DNA of 64,000 nucleotides from Hydrogenophaga sp. (GTDB taxonomy: Bacteria; Pseudomonadota; Gammaproteobacteria; Burkholderiales; Burkholderiaceae_C). The notes under the pieces are model-generated. The model searched no databases. It was not told the origin of the DNA and saw only the letters and a program-made list of their open reading frames with translations. Shown one piece after another: positions 1-8,545 of this stretch (the stretch's first letter is position 1; each line of letters starts with the position of its first letter). The translations under genes and the position numbers were made by a program. Location of the stretch: contig NZ_JADMJO010000013.1 of assembly GCF_018780385.1 (NCBI RefSeq), forward strand, positions 61,038 through 125,037. Direction: 5' to 3'.

Positions 1-1
1 G

Positions 2-415
2 TCGGCCGCGCCCTGCTGGCGGCGCGTGCGCGCTCTGGAAGAGGCGGGGTTCATCCGGGGCTACCGCGCCGAAATCGACCGCGAAAAGATCGGCCTGGGC
101 GTGCTCGCCTTCGTGCGCCTGGACGCCGACCGCAACAGCGGCGACGTCACACGCAGCCTGGAGAACGCGATTCGCGGCATCCCCGAGGTGGTGTCCTGCC
201 ACTACATCAGCGGCTCTGGCACCTTCGAACTGCAGGTGGTCAGCCGCGATCTCAACCATTTCAGCCAGTTCGCCCGCGAAGTGCTGATCAATTTGCCCAA
301 CGTGAAAGACCTGCACACCAGCTTTTCGCTCGGAGAAGTGAAATCGGGCAGTGCACTTCCGTTGTCGCACCTGTTGGCCAAAAGTACGAGCACGGCAAAG
401 AAGCCAGGAACTTGA
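2..415 (+). CDS. Lrp/AsnC family transcriptional regulator (5' truncated by window edge)
   Basis: The reading frame is open from base 2 to the TGA at 413-415; the start lies outside the window. The first visible residues (CWRRVRALEEAGFIRGY) are the end of the winged helix-turn-helix of Lrp/AsnC proteins. They are followed by the ligand-binding RAM/AsnC_trans_reg domain, with VVSCHYISGSGTFELQVV as its typical core. Family members are amino-acid-responsive DNA-binding proteins that usually control a neighbouring metabolic gene; the partner would lie to the left of this window. The last 20 or so residues are a Ser/Lys-rich tail beyond the domain. The family is clear, the ligand unknown. Confidence 0.9.
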   Translation, partial: SAAPCWRRVRALEEAGFIRGYRAEIDREKIGLGVLAFVRLDADRNSGDVTRSLENAIRGIPEVVSCHYISGSGTFELQVVSRDLNHFSQFAREVLINLPNVKDLHTSFSLGEVKSGSALPLSHLLAKSTSTAKKPGT

Positions 416-615
416 ACATTTTTGCAACCATTCATCTAATCTTTTCGGCCGTTGGGTAACAAAGTCGCCGTAAGTTGTTGAGATATGTGAATTTTTTCCG
501 ATTCTTTTCTTGCCATCATTCGTGTCGTTTCGTAACATTGGGCCATCAACCCCCGTGGAGCAGGTACCTGAAAGTGCTCAGCCCACACTTCTCACTTCCA
601 TTTGAAGGAAACGTC

Positions 616-1209
616 GTGAATAAAGCCCTGCTGCTCAAAACCACCTTGGCCCTGGCTCTGGCAACCCCGTTGCTGGCCTCGGCCGAGTCGCAGCTCATCG
701 TCGGCGGCACCGCCAGCGCGGTCGCACGCCTGGATTTCCGCGTCGTCGTTCCCCGGGTGCTGTTCCTCGGCGTGGGTGCCGGTGCCGGCAGCCTCGCCGA
801 CAACGCCACGATCGACACGGTGACGTTCGACTACACCACCAACCCCGCTGCCGTAGGCACCGGTGCAGCCGCTGGCGCCATCACCGGCAACGTCGTGCCG
901 GTGCGCGTCGTGGGCAACAACGGTCAGGTGAGCCTGGCTGCTTCCACCACGGGCGCATTGACCAACCTTGCTGGCGATACCATCCCCTGGTCCGAGATCA
1001 CAGCGACCACCAGCCTGGCCGCACTGCCCAGTCCCATCATCCCCAACACGGGCGCGGGCACGGCCCGCGACGTGACGCTCTCTTCGGGCACCAAGGTCAC
1101 CGACCGTGCAGCCAATTGGACCTTCAGCTACGCCAACACGGCGGTGGTGGCTCCGGGCACCTACGGCACGACCAATGGTCGCGTGACCTACACCGCCGCC
1201 ATGCCCTGA
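616..1209 (+). CDS. Exported fibre-subunit-like protein 1 (first gene of a chaperone/barrel locus)
   Basis: This 197-residue protein has a clear Sec signal peptide, predicted to be cut after Ala-23 (ASA|ES). The mature part is Gly/Ala/Thr/Val-rich, lacks cysteine, and looks all-beta. I chose the GTG at 616 because AAGGAA lies about 6 nt upstream and the signal peptide begins there. The C-terminus (PGTYGTTNGRVTYT) and an internal DTIPWSEI are matched by PGTYNGRVTYT and DTIPFTEI in the next gene, so the two are paralogues. Its place ahead of a PapD-like chaperone and an outer-membrane barrel suggests a polymerising surface subunit. Family not recognised; role inferred. The 200 bp upstream are AT-richer than their surroundings and probably hold the promoter. 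Confidence 0.75.
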   Translation: MNKALLLKTTLALALATPLLASAESQLIVGGTASAVARLDFRVVVPRVLFLGVGAGAGSLADNATIDTVTFDYTTNPAAVGTGAAAGAITGNVVPVRVVGNNGQVSLAASTTGALTNLAGDTIPWSEITATTSLAALPSPIIPNTGAGTARDVTLSSGTKVTDRAANWTFSYANTAVVAPGTYGTTNGRVTYTAAMP

Positions 1210-1230
1210 GGTCGCAAGGGAGACCTTGAG

Positions 1231-1293
1231 ATGGCGGAACACCCGCCGTCGGCCTCACGGAGGGTTTGCAACGGGCAACCCTCCGTCGCCATT
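1231..1293 (+). terminator. Strong hairpin between first and second subunit genes
   Basis: ACGGAGGGTT (1257-1266) pairs perfectly with AACCCTCCGT (1277-1286) around a 10-nt loop. An outer ATGGCG/CGCCAT pair (1231-1236 with 1288-1293) can extend it. There is no long U run, so it may be a partial terminator or an mRNA-stabilising hairpin that keeps the first subunit's transcript more abundant than the downstream ones. Confidence 0.55.
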
Positions 1294-1321
1294 TAAGGCC
1301 CCTGCCTTGCACCTCGACACC

Positions 1322-1341
1322 GGCCTCCCGGGGGGCCTTTT
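1322..1341 (+). terminator. Small hairpin followed by TTTT
   Basis: GGCCTC and GGGGCC (one T-G wobble) flank CCGG and are followed by TTTT, resembling a weak intrinsic terminator about 28 nt before the second subunit gene. It acts in the same gap as the hairpin centred on 1270. Confidence 0.35.
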
Positions 1342-1368
1342 CTGGACAGCCGCAGCGACACTGACATC

Positions 1369-2022
1369 ATGAAGCGCAAGCCCCGCTCCAGCACGGCACA
1401 CACTGCAGTGAACCTCTGCGTGGCGTTGCTGTGCGTGGCGGAGATGGCCTCTGCCCGCGCCTGGTCGTTGAACATCACTTCAGGCAGCCGGCGCCTGTTT
1501 CTCCATGTCGGCAACGGCGCGCTCAGTGGCTCCAGTGGCACGCTGAATGGGACTGCGGGCACCAGCGGCGCCATCAACCTGGTGCAGGTCTCGGTGCCGG
1601 TGGCGCTGTTGGGCAACGGAACAGCCTTGGCCATGACCAGCAACAGCACCCAATCCACCAGCCTGTATGGCGACGGCAACAACACCTGCCCGACCCCCGC
1701 CAACGCGCTGATGATCGGTGCCGGGTACCGCCGCAACAACGGCTCGGCCAACGCCACGTTGACCGTCAATTCCAGCACCAGCTTGACCAACGGCAGTGAC
1801 ACCATTCCGTTCACCGAAATCAGCTGGACAGTCTCAGCTCCGGGCAGCGGTGTACCCAACGTGATCCCCGCTGGCACCTTCAACGGCGGCACGCAGACCC
1901 TGGCCACGGTGCCAGGCAACACCTACCTCGAAAACTGCCACACCTACAGCTACGCCAACAGCGCGGTGCGCCCGGCGGGCACCTACAACGGCCGAGTGAC
2001 CTACACCCTCAGCAGCCCATGA
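1369..2022 (+). CDS. Exported fibre-subunit-like protein 2
   Basis: This 217-residue protein has a signal peptide (cut near ASA|RA or ARA|WS, about residue 30) and a Ser/Thr/Asn/Gly-rich beta-type mature region. It shares DTIP(F/W)(T/S)EI and a C-terminal PGTY..NGRVTYT block with the preceding gene, the strongest evidence that both are subunits of one structure. Unlike subunit 1 it has two mature-region cysteines (NTCPTP and ENCHTY), which could form a disulfide. Its stop overlaps the next start (ATGA at 2019), indicating translational coupling. Not assignable to a named pilin family by eye; it could be a minor or tip subunit. Confidence 0.7.
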   Translation: MKRKPRSSTAHTAVNLCVALLCVAEMASARAWSLNITSGSRRLFLHVGNGALSGSSGTLNGTAGTSGAINLVQVSVPVALLGNGTALAMTSNSTQSTSLYGDGNNTCPTPANALMIGAGYRRNNGSANATLTVNSSTSLTNGSDTIPFTEISWTVSAPGSGVPNVIPAGTFNGGTQTLATVPGNTYLENCHTYSYANSAVRPAGTYNGRVTYTLSSP

Positions 2023-2480
2023 TCCTGCTCAAACACCTCGTCACGATGGTGGTCTGCACATTCATGACTGCCACAGCCTGGGCCAACCCACATCGGCTGG
2101 ACGATTCGCTGAGCCACACCGTGCCTCCCAATGTGCAGATGCAATGGCTGCCGTTGACGCCGGGTCAGTCTTTCGCGGGCGGCATGGAAGCCTGGCTGCG
2201 CGTCAACATCCGCCTAGATACCCGCGACTGGGCCGGGCGCAGGGGGCGCATCTACATGGTGCTCTCGCGCGACCAGAGCTCCAACGTCGAAGCCGTCTGG
2301 ACCACCCAAGGGCGCCTGCAGCCCGGGCGCCTTGTCTCGGGTGAACGCTCCCTGGTCTTCGCCGGCACGATCCCCGGCGCCACCCTGGACGACCAGATGC
2401 AGGTGCGCCTTCGTTCTAATGCCGACTGGCAGTCCAACAGCCGGCGCCTGAATTTCCACTTCGAACTGGATGTCGACTGA
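2019..2480 (+). CDS. Small exported protein of the fibre locus
   Basis: This 153-residue protein has a signal peptide ending at AWA|NP (about residue 22). The mature part contains many short beta-like segments and ends in FHFELDVD. I recognise no domain. Its start overlaps the stop of the upstream subunit gene by four bases, and its own end overlaps the chaperone gene by 11 bases, so it is certainly part of the operon. It could be an additional subunit, an adaptor, or a periplasmic accessory factor. The sequence does not decide between these. Confidence 0.65.
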   Translation: MILLKHLVTMVVCTFMTATAWANPHRLDDSLSHTVPPNVQMQWLPLTPGQSFAGGMEAWLRVNIRLDTRDWAGRRGRIYMVLSRDQSSNVEAVWTTQGRLQPGRLVSGERSLVFAGTIPGATLDDQMQVRLRSNADWQSNSRRLNFHFELDVD

Positions 2481-3318
2481 ATCCGCCATGCCACATGCGC
2501 ACCTGAGAGCATTCTTCGCCCTGCGCCATGCATTGCCGGGATGGGTGTGCACCGGTGCCCTCGCTGTCTTGCCGACCAGCATCCAGGCGCAGGGCTTCGC
2601 CGCCTACATCACGCCGCCGCGATTCGAGGTGCAGGCCACGCCCGGCCAATCACTGCGCCAAGTGCTGGAGATCCAGCACGTGGGGTCGCAGAAGGGCAAC
2701 TACCGCATCTACACCAGCGACTGGACACTGCAGTCCGACAACTCCGTCACCTTCAGCGACGAGCTCGCTGCGGACAGCTGCCGGCCCTGGGTGGCGATCG
2801 AGCGGCGTGAACTCACGATCGAGCCCGGCGCGCGCTACCGCTACCGCTTCGAGATCACGCCTCCGCCCGGCACGCCGGCGCGCGAGTGCCGCTTTGCGAT
2901 CATGGTGGAGGGACTGGACCCCGCTCGGGTTCAGGGCAGCTTCAACTTTCCAGTCGGTGGCCGTATCGGCGTCATCGTGTACGCCACCATCGGCGACGCA
3001 GCGCCGCAACTGGACATTGCGGCCACGCGCGTGACCACCGTCAATGGCAAGCGGGCCGCCATGATCGACGTTCGCAATCGCGGTAACGCCCACGGCCGAC
3101 TCGAGGGTTTCGTCAACGCGATCGACGCCACGGGTGCACGCTTCGAGATGGCCCCTGCCGATTTGCCGATCATGCCGGGCGAAACGCGCGGCATCGCGAT
3201 CAGCCCTGTGGTCGAAGACGGCAAACCAGCCCCCGAGATCCGCTTTCCGCTGACCGTGAAGGGCTCCTTCGAATGGGGCAAGAACCGCCTGCCGCTGGAC
3301 GCCAGCTTCACTCCATGA
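2470..3318 (+). CDS. PapD-like periplasmic fimbrial chaperone
   Basis: This 282-residue exported protein has a signal peptide ending near IQA|QG (about residue 40). The N-terminal domain (roughly 45-160) has the chaperone layout: an early PPRFEV strand, a paired CRPW...ECRFAIMVEG segment and a proline-rich turn before the EC motif. A second beta domain follows (roughly 165-275). Chaperones of this type bind exported fibre subunits in the periplasm and deliver them to an outer-membrane pore. An alternative start at 2488 would shorten only the long leader. Its end overlaps the barrel gene by ATGA at 3315. The fold call is reasonable, the exact family uncertain. Confidence 0.65.
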   Translation: MSTESAMPHAHLRAFFALRHALPGWVCTGALAVLPTSIQAQGFAAYITPPRFEVQATPGQSLRQVLEIQHVGSQKGNYRIYTSDWTLQSDNSVTFSDELAADSCRPWVAIERRELTIEPGARYRYRFEITPPPGTPARECRFAIMVEGLDPARVQGSFNFPVGGRIGVIVYATIGDAAPQLDIAATRVTTVNGKRAAMIDVRNRGNAHGRLEGFVNAIDATGARFEMAPADLPIMPGETRGIAISPVVEDGKPAPEIRFPLTVKGSFEWGKNRLPLDASFTP

Positions 3319-5297
3319 CGGGAGGGGTGACGCGCCCTTCCCGCTGCCTTCTGGTCTTCCTGGGTCTTGCGACCCCGCTGATCGGTGTATGGGCACAAGG
3401 TGCGTCCGGGCAGGCCCCTGCAAACGCACCCGCCGCCTATGTGGACCGGGTGATCGAAAACCTGCCCCCCGAACCGGTGGACGACGGTGAAGCGTATGCC
3501 TACAACCGGGAAGGCTTGCCGCGTTTTCTTCGACTGGAGACCCGACTGGGCTCCCAACCGTTTGACCAGGCCCAGAGCACCCGCATTGGCTACGGCATCT
3601 ACGGCCTGCTGGAAACACCCAACCACGGCACGCTGTCGATCGACGGCACCTATGCCCCGCGCGACAGCAGTGGCACCCTCACCCTGCGCCAGCGCGCCAT
3701 GCCGCTCGATGGGGGCTGGCTCGTCAGCAATGAGCTCGGTGTGATCAACGCGCCCTCTCCGGATGTCACGCGCCTGCCTTCTCGCGTGTACGTGCCCTCG
3801 GCCATCATGCAAGGCCTGAGCACCGAGTGGCAAAACCCGGGCCAGGGCATGCAGCTGCAGGCTTCCACCGGACAACCAGGACGGCTGGACTTCCTGCCCG
3901 CCAGCGGATTTCGGCGATTGCAGGGCCAACGCACCACGCTGGGTGGCCAGTGGCGACTCAACGCCGTCGGGGCGGATTCGCTGTCACACCAAGGGTGGGC
4001 CGTCGCACTGCGCCACGAGGATGCGCGCAATGTGTCGAATCTGGACACCCCGGTGCTGCCCAGCGACATCGTCGATGCGAACTCCACCTTGCTGGTGCTC
4101 AGGCACGAAAGTGGTGAACACCGAATCCAGGGCCAGCTGGTGAGCACCCAGGCCAGCAACGTGAGCGGCTCCCGCAGCGGTTTCTGGGTCGACAGCGAAT
4201 GGGACGACGGGCCTCGCAGGCACGGCGCGGGCGTGTACCGCCTTGAGCCCGACCTGAGCTGGGCCCAGTTGCCCTTGGCCAACGACATCATGGGCGCCTA
4301 TGTGCGGTCGAGCTGGCGCACACGCCAGTGGTCGGCCGAGGGCTCGGTGGACTGGCTGGATTCGGTCACCGGACGCTACAGCAGCGGCTTTTACGCCAAC
4401 GGCTCGGCGCGCTGGCGCCTCAATCGGGACCACTCGCTGGGGGTGGGCGGCACGGTTCGGCGTTTCAACGGCGACGCCTGGAGCACCTACGCTGACTGGC
4501 GTTTTCAGAACAGTTGGGGCAACAGCGGCCTGCGCCTCGAGTTCGCTGGAGGTGGCGACCAACCGAGCTCACGCGGCCTGAACTGGGACCAGGAATGGAT
4601 GGTGCCGCAAGGCTGGGCGCTGTCCACCAGTCTGGGCACCAATGCGTACAGCGCCACCCCGAGCCTGCCCGCCGAATCGACATGGAATGCAGCGCTCAGC
4701 GTGTCGGCTCCGTTGACCAGCAAGGCGGGTCTGCGTGGCAACCTCAGCACCGAGCGCAACAACAATGGACAGTCGCATCACAGCATGAATCTGGGCGCGA
4801 ACTGGCGCATCGACCCCCGCTGGAGCATGGAGGGCTACTACAACCGCTCCACCGGCCGCAGCCGCTTCAACCCTTCGCTGGACCCGTTGGCGCCGTTGCC
4901 GGTTTTTGTACCGGATTCGGACCGCTCGTTCTATGCCGTGCTGCGCTACGAGTTCGACGCGGGCAGCCGCAACGTGCCGCTGGGCGGCAAGGCGGCCGAC
5001 GGCGGGGGCCGCATCGAAGGCACGGTTTACTTCGACGCCAACCGCAGCGGCACTCAGGAGGCCAGTGAAACCGGCGTACCCAACGTCACTGTGTTCCTGG
5101 ACAACCGCTACGCCGTGCGCACCGACAGCCAGGGCCGTTTCGAATTTCCCTTTGTCGCGAGCGGACCGCGCACGGTCAGCGTTCGCCCCGACACCCTGCC
5201 ATTGCCGTGGAACGTGGTGGATCAGGGGCAGGTGAAACTGGATGTCCGTCTGCGCGAGAGCGTCTCGCTGACCATCCCTGTTCAACGCAGCGAATAG
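3315..5297 (+). CDS. Outer-membrane usher-like barrel with C-terminal SdrD-B/Cna-B-like domain
   Basis: This 660-residue protein starts at the ATG that overlaps the chaperone stop, followed by a signal peptide ending near VWA|QG. Residues 60-560 are a long series of alternating aromatic/polar strands (for example WRLNRDHSLGVGGTVRRF), as expected for a large beta-barrel. Residues about 568-640 (GTVYFDANRSGTQEASETG...) match the SdrD B/Cna-B beta-sandwich with an Asp/Asn-rich calcium-type loop. Classical fimbrial ushers are about 800-850 residues with N- and C-terminal periplasmic domains, so this is shorter. Context suggests it secretes or anchors the subunits encoded upstream. An unrelated outer-membrane porin remains possible. 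Confidence 0.6.
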   Translation: MTGGVTRPSRCLLVFLGLATPLIGVWAQGASGQAPANAPAAYVDRVIENLPPEPVDDGEAYAYNREGLPRFLRLETRLGSQPFDQAQSTRIGYGIYGLLETPNHGTLSIDGTYAPRDSSGTLTLRQRAMPLDGGWLVSNELGVINAPSPDVTRLPSRVYVPSAIMQGLSTEWQNPGQGMQLQASTGQPGRLDFLPASGFRRLQGQRTTLGGQWRLNAVGADSLSHQGWAVALRHEDARNVSNLDTPVLPSDIVDANSTLLVLRHESGEHRIQGQLVSTQASNVSGSRSGFWVDSEWDDGPRRHGAGVYRLEPDLSWAQLPLANDIMGAYVRSSWRTRQWSAEGSVDWLDSVTGRYSSGFYANGSARWRLNRDHSLGVGGTVRRFNGDAWSTYADWRFQNSWGNSGLRLEFAGGGDQPSSRGLNWDQEWMVPQGWALSTSLGTNAYSATPSLPAESTWNAALSVSAPLTSKAGLRGNLSTERNNNGQSHHSMNLGANWRIDPRWSMEGYYNRSTGRSRFNPSLDPLAPLPVFVPDSDRSFYAVLRYEFDAGSRNVPLGGKAADGGGRIEGTVYFDANRSGTQEASETGVPNVTVFLDNRYAVRTDSQGRFEFPFVASGPRTVSVRPDTLPLPWNVVDQGQVKLDVRLRESVSLTIPVQRSE

Positions 5298-5531
5298 GCT
5301 GGGCGGGGATTGTCCGAGCCCGGGCAGGCGGGTCTCAAGTTCTCGAACAGAGTCGATGGGAGCGCTGCTGCAGCACCGCTTTGACCCAGCCATGCAGCGC
5401 CAACGCCCTCAATTGGCAGCCGCAAACCGATAGCTTTTCCACACGAGCCCTTTCGGCGTGGTGTCTCATCCACGAAATCGCGTTTCGGGATGTAAGAACA
5501 GCGCTCGCGCCCATGCACCCGTTACACGGGC

Positions 5532-6629
5532 CTACGGGTGTGATGCGCCAGCTTTTTCTGCACTTATCGCCCAGCGCGCCAGCGCGGACTTGGCGCGGGT
5601 GACTTGAGCGGTGTCCGAATCGCTGACAGTCCAGTTGAACGGTTTGGGGGACCTGTTGAGATGTTCGACGTACTGCGCGATGGCTTGCTGAAGATCGGCC
5701 ACGCCGGTGAAGCTATCGCGCCGGATGCCATGCTCGGAGATATCGCAAAAGAAGCGCTTGACCATGTTCAACCACGTGCCGTTGGCAGGGGTCGAGTGCA
5801 CGACAAAGCGCGGGTGTTGGGCCAGCCAGGCCTGGACCTTGGGGCGCTTGTGCGTTGCCTGGTTTTCAACGATCAAGTGCAACTGCAGATGCTTGGGCGT
5901 CTTGCGATCGATCAAGCGCAAAAATTTGAGCCAATCCTCGTGGCGATGCCGGTCTTGGCACATCGAGATCACGGTACTTTCCAGCTTCTTGAGCCCCGCA
6001 AACAGCGCTGCCGTGCCATTGCGCCAATGGTCGTGGTGCATGGTGCCGGCGCGTTGCGAACTGGTGCGGTTGAGCTTCGGAATCTGGCTCTTTTCGGCAC
6101 AGCTGAGGACCAGCGCACGCTCGCGCGGGTTCATGTACAAGCCCGCGACGTCGACCAGCGCGTCCTCGAAGCGAGAAAGAGGATCCTGTGACACCTTGGA
6201 AGTGCCCTGCGAGTGCGGCTTGATTCCGTGGCGCAGCCACACCCGGCGAATGGTCGAGGCGCTCAAGCCCAGGTACGACGCCAACGTGCGTGTGCTCCAG
6301 TGCGTGCCCGCAGCCGGTTGCTCGTACAGCGTCGTGCTCAGGATGTGCGACTCAACCGTGGAGGTCACGCTCGGTGTGCGCCCCGAACGCGAGGCGTCCA
6401 GCAGCAGTGCCTGGACGCCCCCTTCAATGAAACGCCGTCGCCACAACGCCACCTGACGCCGGTCGAGCTTGACCTCGTCGGCGATGTCCTTGTTCTGCCA
6501 GCCTTGCGCCGCCAACAAGATGACGCGGGCGCGTTGCTGCACGCGAGCCTCAACCCGCCTGCCTTTGGACAGCCTGCGCAGCTCAGCTTCGGTTTTCTCA
6601 TCCGGCTCGATCGCCTCGGCAACACGCAT
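5532..6629 (-). CDS. IS630 family transposase, full length but all three DDE residues substituted
   Basis: A 365-residue protein, starting at the ATG (6627-6629) that gives the family-typical MRVAEAI start. N-terminal helix-turn-helix segments (about 20-140) precede an IS630-type DDE domain. The three catalytic landmarks are present but altered. The first Asp (usual VDEKSQ) is Ala-178 (CAEKSQ, codon GCC). The second (usual VDNYATHK) is Glu-255 (VENQATHK). The Glu (usual WLNxVERFF) is Lys-291 (WLNMVKRFF). There is no frameshift or stop. It is probably inactive for cutting and joining. I could not define terminal inverted repeats or a TA duplication. It lies between the fibre locus and the polysaccharide operon on the opposite strand. 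Confidence 0.9.
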   Translation of the reverse strand: MRVAEAIEPDEKTEAELRRLSKGRRVEARVQQRARVILLAAQGWQNKDIADEVKLDRRQVALWRRRFIEGGVQALLLDASRSGRTPSVTSTVESHILSTTLYEQPAAGTHWSTRTLASYLGLSASTIRRVWLRHGIKPHSQGTSKVSQDPLSRFEDALVDVAGLYMNPRERALVLSCAEKSQIPKLNRTSSQRAGTMHHDHWRNGTAALFAGLKKLESTVISMCQDRHRHEDWLKFLRLIDRKTPKHLQLHLIVENQATHKRPKVQAWLAQHPRFVVHSTPANGTWLNMVKRFFCDISEHGIRRDSFTGVADLQQAIAQYVEHLNRSPKPFNWTVSDSDTAQVTRAKSALARWAISAEKAGASHP

Positions 6630-6970
6630 CGCCTCGACCTCCTGGAGCAGGGGGATCTGCCAAAAATCATAAGTTCCAACAACTCGGGCGCATGCCATCA
6701 GCCACCCGTTGTCAGGGTATCCAAGCAAGGTTCGATCCAACGCACTCCTCGTCGCCTAACTCAGATTTCGTTACATGTCACCCCCGTACAAGCCCTAAGA
6801 ATAAAAAGCACAAGTGCAGGGCCGAGTGCCCCGCTCAAAAGCAACGAACTCAGGGTGTCCACGTATGTCGCGCTTCAACCACCAGACGTCTCCGCGCGCC
6901 ATGCGAGTGCATTGCATGCACCCGCATGGGGCCAGTCCCGTGACCAATCCCATCCGAAGTGGGCATTGAC
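6630..6970. other. Gap holding the transposase upstream region and polysaccharide operon leader
   Basis: 341 bp without a convincing gene. The left part is the transposase's 5' flank. The right part is the presumed promoter/leader of the polysaccharide operon. A weak sigma70-like pair may be TTACAT (6771-6776) with TAAGAA (6796-6801), but the 19-nt spacing is long. The one strong signal is the inverted repeat at 6899-6929. Confidence 0.6.
6899..6929. promoter_or_regulatory. 31-nt near-perfect inverted repeat in the polysaccharide operon leader
   Basis: CCATGCGAGTGCAT and ATGCACCCGCATGG flank TGC; the 14-nt arms pair at 13 of 14 positions. The repeat ends 41 nt before the ATG of the first operon gene. 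It could be an operator for a dimeric regulator or a 5'-UTR hairpin that controls translation or transcript elongation. No regulator gene sits next to it. Confidence 0.6.
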
Positions 6971-8545
6971 ATGGCTCGCGCACGCGCCCGTCCCGTTGAG
7001 AGGCCCCCGCCCGCCGAAGGCGCCTCGGGAACCGTCGTCCCGCTCTACAACGAGCATGACCTCGCACGCAGCCTCGCCCCGTGGGCCAACCTCACCCGGC
7101 ACCAGCAGACGGTCAAAGCCTGGCTGCTGATCACCGATCTGAGCGTGCTCTGGCTCTGCTTCATCGCCGGGCGCCTGCCCGCGTGGCTTCGCGACGAAAT
7201 GAGCCTCTCCCAGGCCATGAACGTCTGGTGGGCCGCCAATGGTCACCTGCGCATCACGCTCTTCGCAGCCATTGCCCTGACCATGGTGAGCTGGATGTGG
7301 ACCGTGCAAGGCCACTACTCCGCCCACCGCCGAAAACCCTGGTGGGACGAAACCCGCCAGTTGATCCAGGTCATCGTGCTTGCGGCACTGCTCGACGCCA
7401 TGGTCATCTACCTCGCCAAGTGGCCGCTCTCTCGCTTGTGGACCGGCGCGACATGGGGCCTCGTGCTGGTCTGCTTGCCACTGGCCCGCCTGGCCATCCG
7501 CACCTGGTTGCTGCGCGCCGGCCTGCTCACCCAGCCCTACGTGCTCATCGGCCACCCCGACGACGTTGAAAAAGCCGCTTCCGCCCTGGCCAGCGAGCCG
7601 CTGCTGGGCTACACGCCCGTGGCCGTCGTCTGCCCCGACCCCGGCGCTCGACTGGTCAAGCTCGGTGGTGAGCAGGTGGCCGCGCCCACCGCGCTCAGCG
7701 CCGGCGTGCGCGAGTTCCTGGCCCGGCCCGGGCCCTACCAGTTGGTGGGCGTGCTCGGCATTCGGGACAACAACTGGCTGCGTGAACTCGCGCAAGACCT
7801 CATGCTCACCCGCGACGACCTGGTCATGGTGCCCGCGCTCGGCGGTCTGCCCATCTACGGCATGGAGGTCTCGCACTTTTTCAGCCACGACGTGTTGCTT
7901 CTGCGCGCCCGCAACAACCTCAACCGCCGCGGCCCGCAAGTGCTCAAACGCGCGCTCGACATCGCGGGTGCCGTGGCCCTGCTGGTGCTGCTGGCACCGC
8001 TGTTTTCCTGGGTTGCGTGGCGCATCAAGCGTGACGACGCAGGCCCCGTCTTCTTCGTGCAGAAGCGTGTGGGTGTGGACGGCCAGCTTTTCGACTTCAT
8101 CAAGTTCCGCAGCATGGTGATGGATGCCGACGGCGCCCTGGAGCGCTGGAAAACCGAAAACGAAAAGCTCTACGTGCAATACCTGGCCAGCAATTTCAAG
8201 CTCGCCAAAGACCCCCGCGTCACGAAGATCGGCCGCCTCATCCGCCGCACCAGCATCGACGAATTGCCCCAACTCTTCAACGTGCTGCGCGGCGACATGA
8301 GCCTGGTGGGCCCGCGCCCGCTGCTGGCCCGTGAGCTTGGCGAATACGGCAAAAGCATCGCCGCCTACGGCAAGGCCCGACCCGGCATCACCGGCCTGTG
8401 GCAGATCAGCGGCCGCAGTGCCAGCACATTCCAACACCGCATCAACATGGACCTCTGGTACGTGCGCAACTGGTCACTCTGGTACGACCTCGTGATCATG
8501 CTGCGCACCGTGCGAGTGGTGCTTAAACAAGAAGGAGCTTGCTGA
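6971..8545 (+). CDS. Undecaprenyl-phosphate sugar-1-phosphate transferase (WbaP-like)
   Basis: This 524-residue inner-membrane enzyme starts the repeat unit by moving a sugar-1-phosphate from a UDP-sugar to undecaprenyl phosphate. Membrane segments in the N-terminal third precede a cytosolic CoA-binding-like middle region. The C-terminal bacterial sugar transferase domain (about 325-520) shows [40 protein letters not shown] and [15 protein letters not shown]. The size fits WbaP rather than the short PglC forms. I prefer the ATG at 6971 (AAGTGGG upstream); a GTG four codons earlier is possible. Its TGA overlaps the next start by one base. The sugar transferred, glucose or galactose, cannot be read from sequence. 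Confidence 0.92.
   Translation: MARARARPVERPPPAEGASGTVVPLYNEHDLARSLAPWANLTRHQQTVKAWLLITDLSVLWLCFIAGRLPAWLRDEMSLSQAMNVWWAANGHLRITLFAAIALTMVSWMWTVQGHYSAHRRKPWWDETRQLIQVIVLAALLDAMVIYLAKWPLSRLWTGATWGLVLVCLPLARLAIRTWLLRAGLLTQPYVLIGHPDDVEKAASALASEPLLGYTPVAVVCPDPGARLVKLGGEQVAAPTALSAGVREFLARPGPYQLVGVLGIRDNNWLRELAQDLMLTRDDLVMVPALGGLPIYGMEVSHFFSHDVLLLRARNNLNRRGPQVLKRALDIAGAVALLVLLAPLFSWVAWRIKRDDAGPVFFVQKRVGVDGQLFDFIKFRSMVMDADGALERWKTENEKLYVQYLASNFKLAKDPRVTKIGRLIRRTSIDELPQLFNVLRGDMSLVGPRPLLARELGEYGKSIAAYGKARPGITGLWQISGRSASTFQHRINMDLWYVRNWSLWYDLVIMLRTVRVVLKQEGAC

Noticed and set aside
5331..5356. A second TCAAGTTC...GTCGATGG sequence resembling the sigma28-like site at 28688
   Set aside because: Spacing is 9 instead of 11 and no gene follows on that strand.
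5440..6800. Terminal inverted repeats and TA duplication of the IS630 element
   Set aside because: Only an ATGTAA-level similarity was found between the flanks by eye, too little to define element ends.
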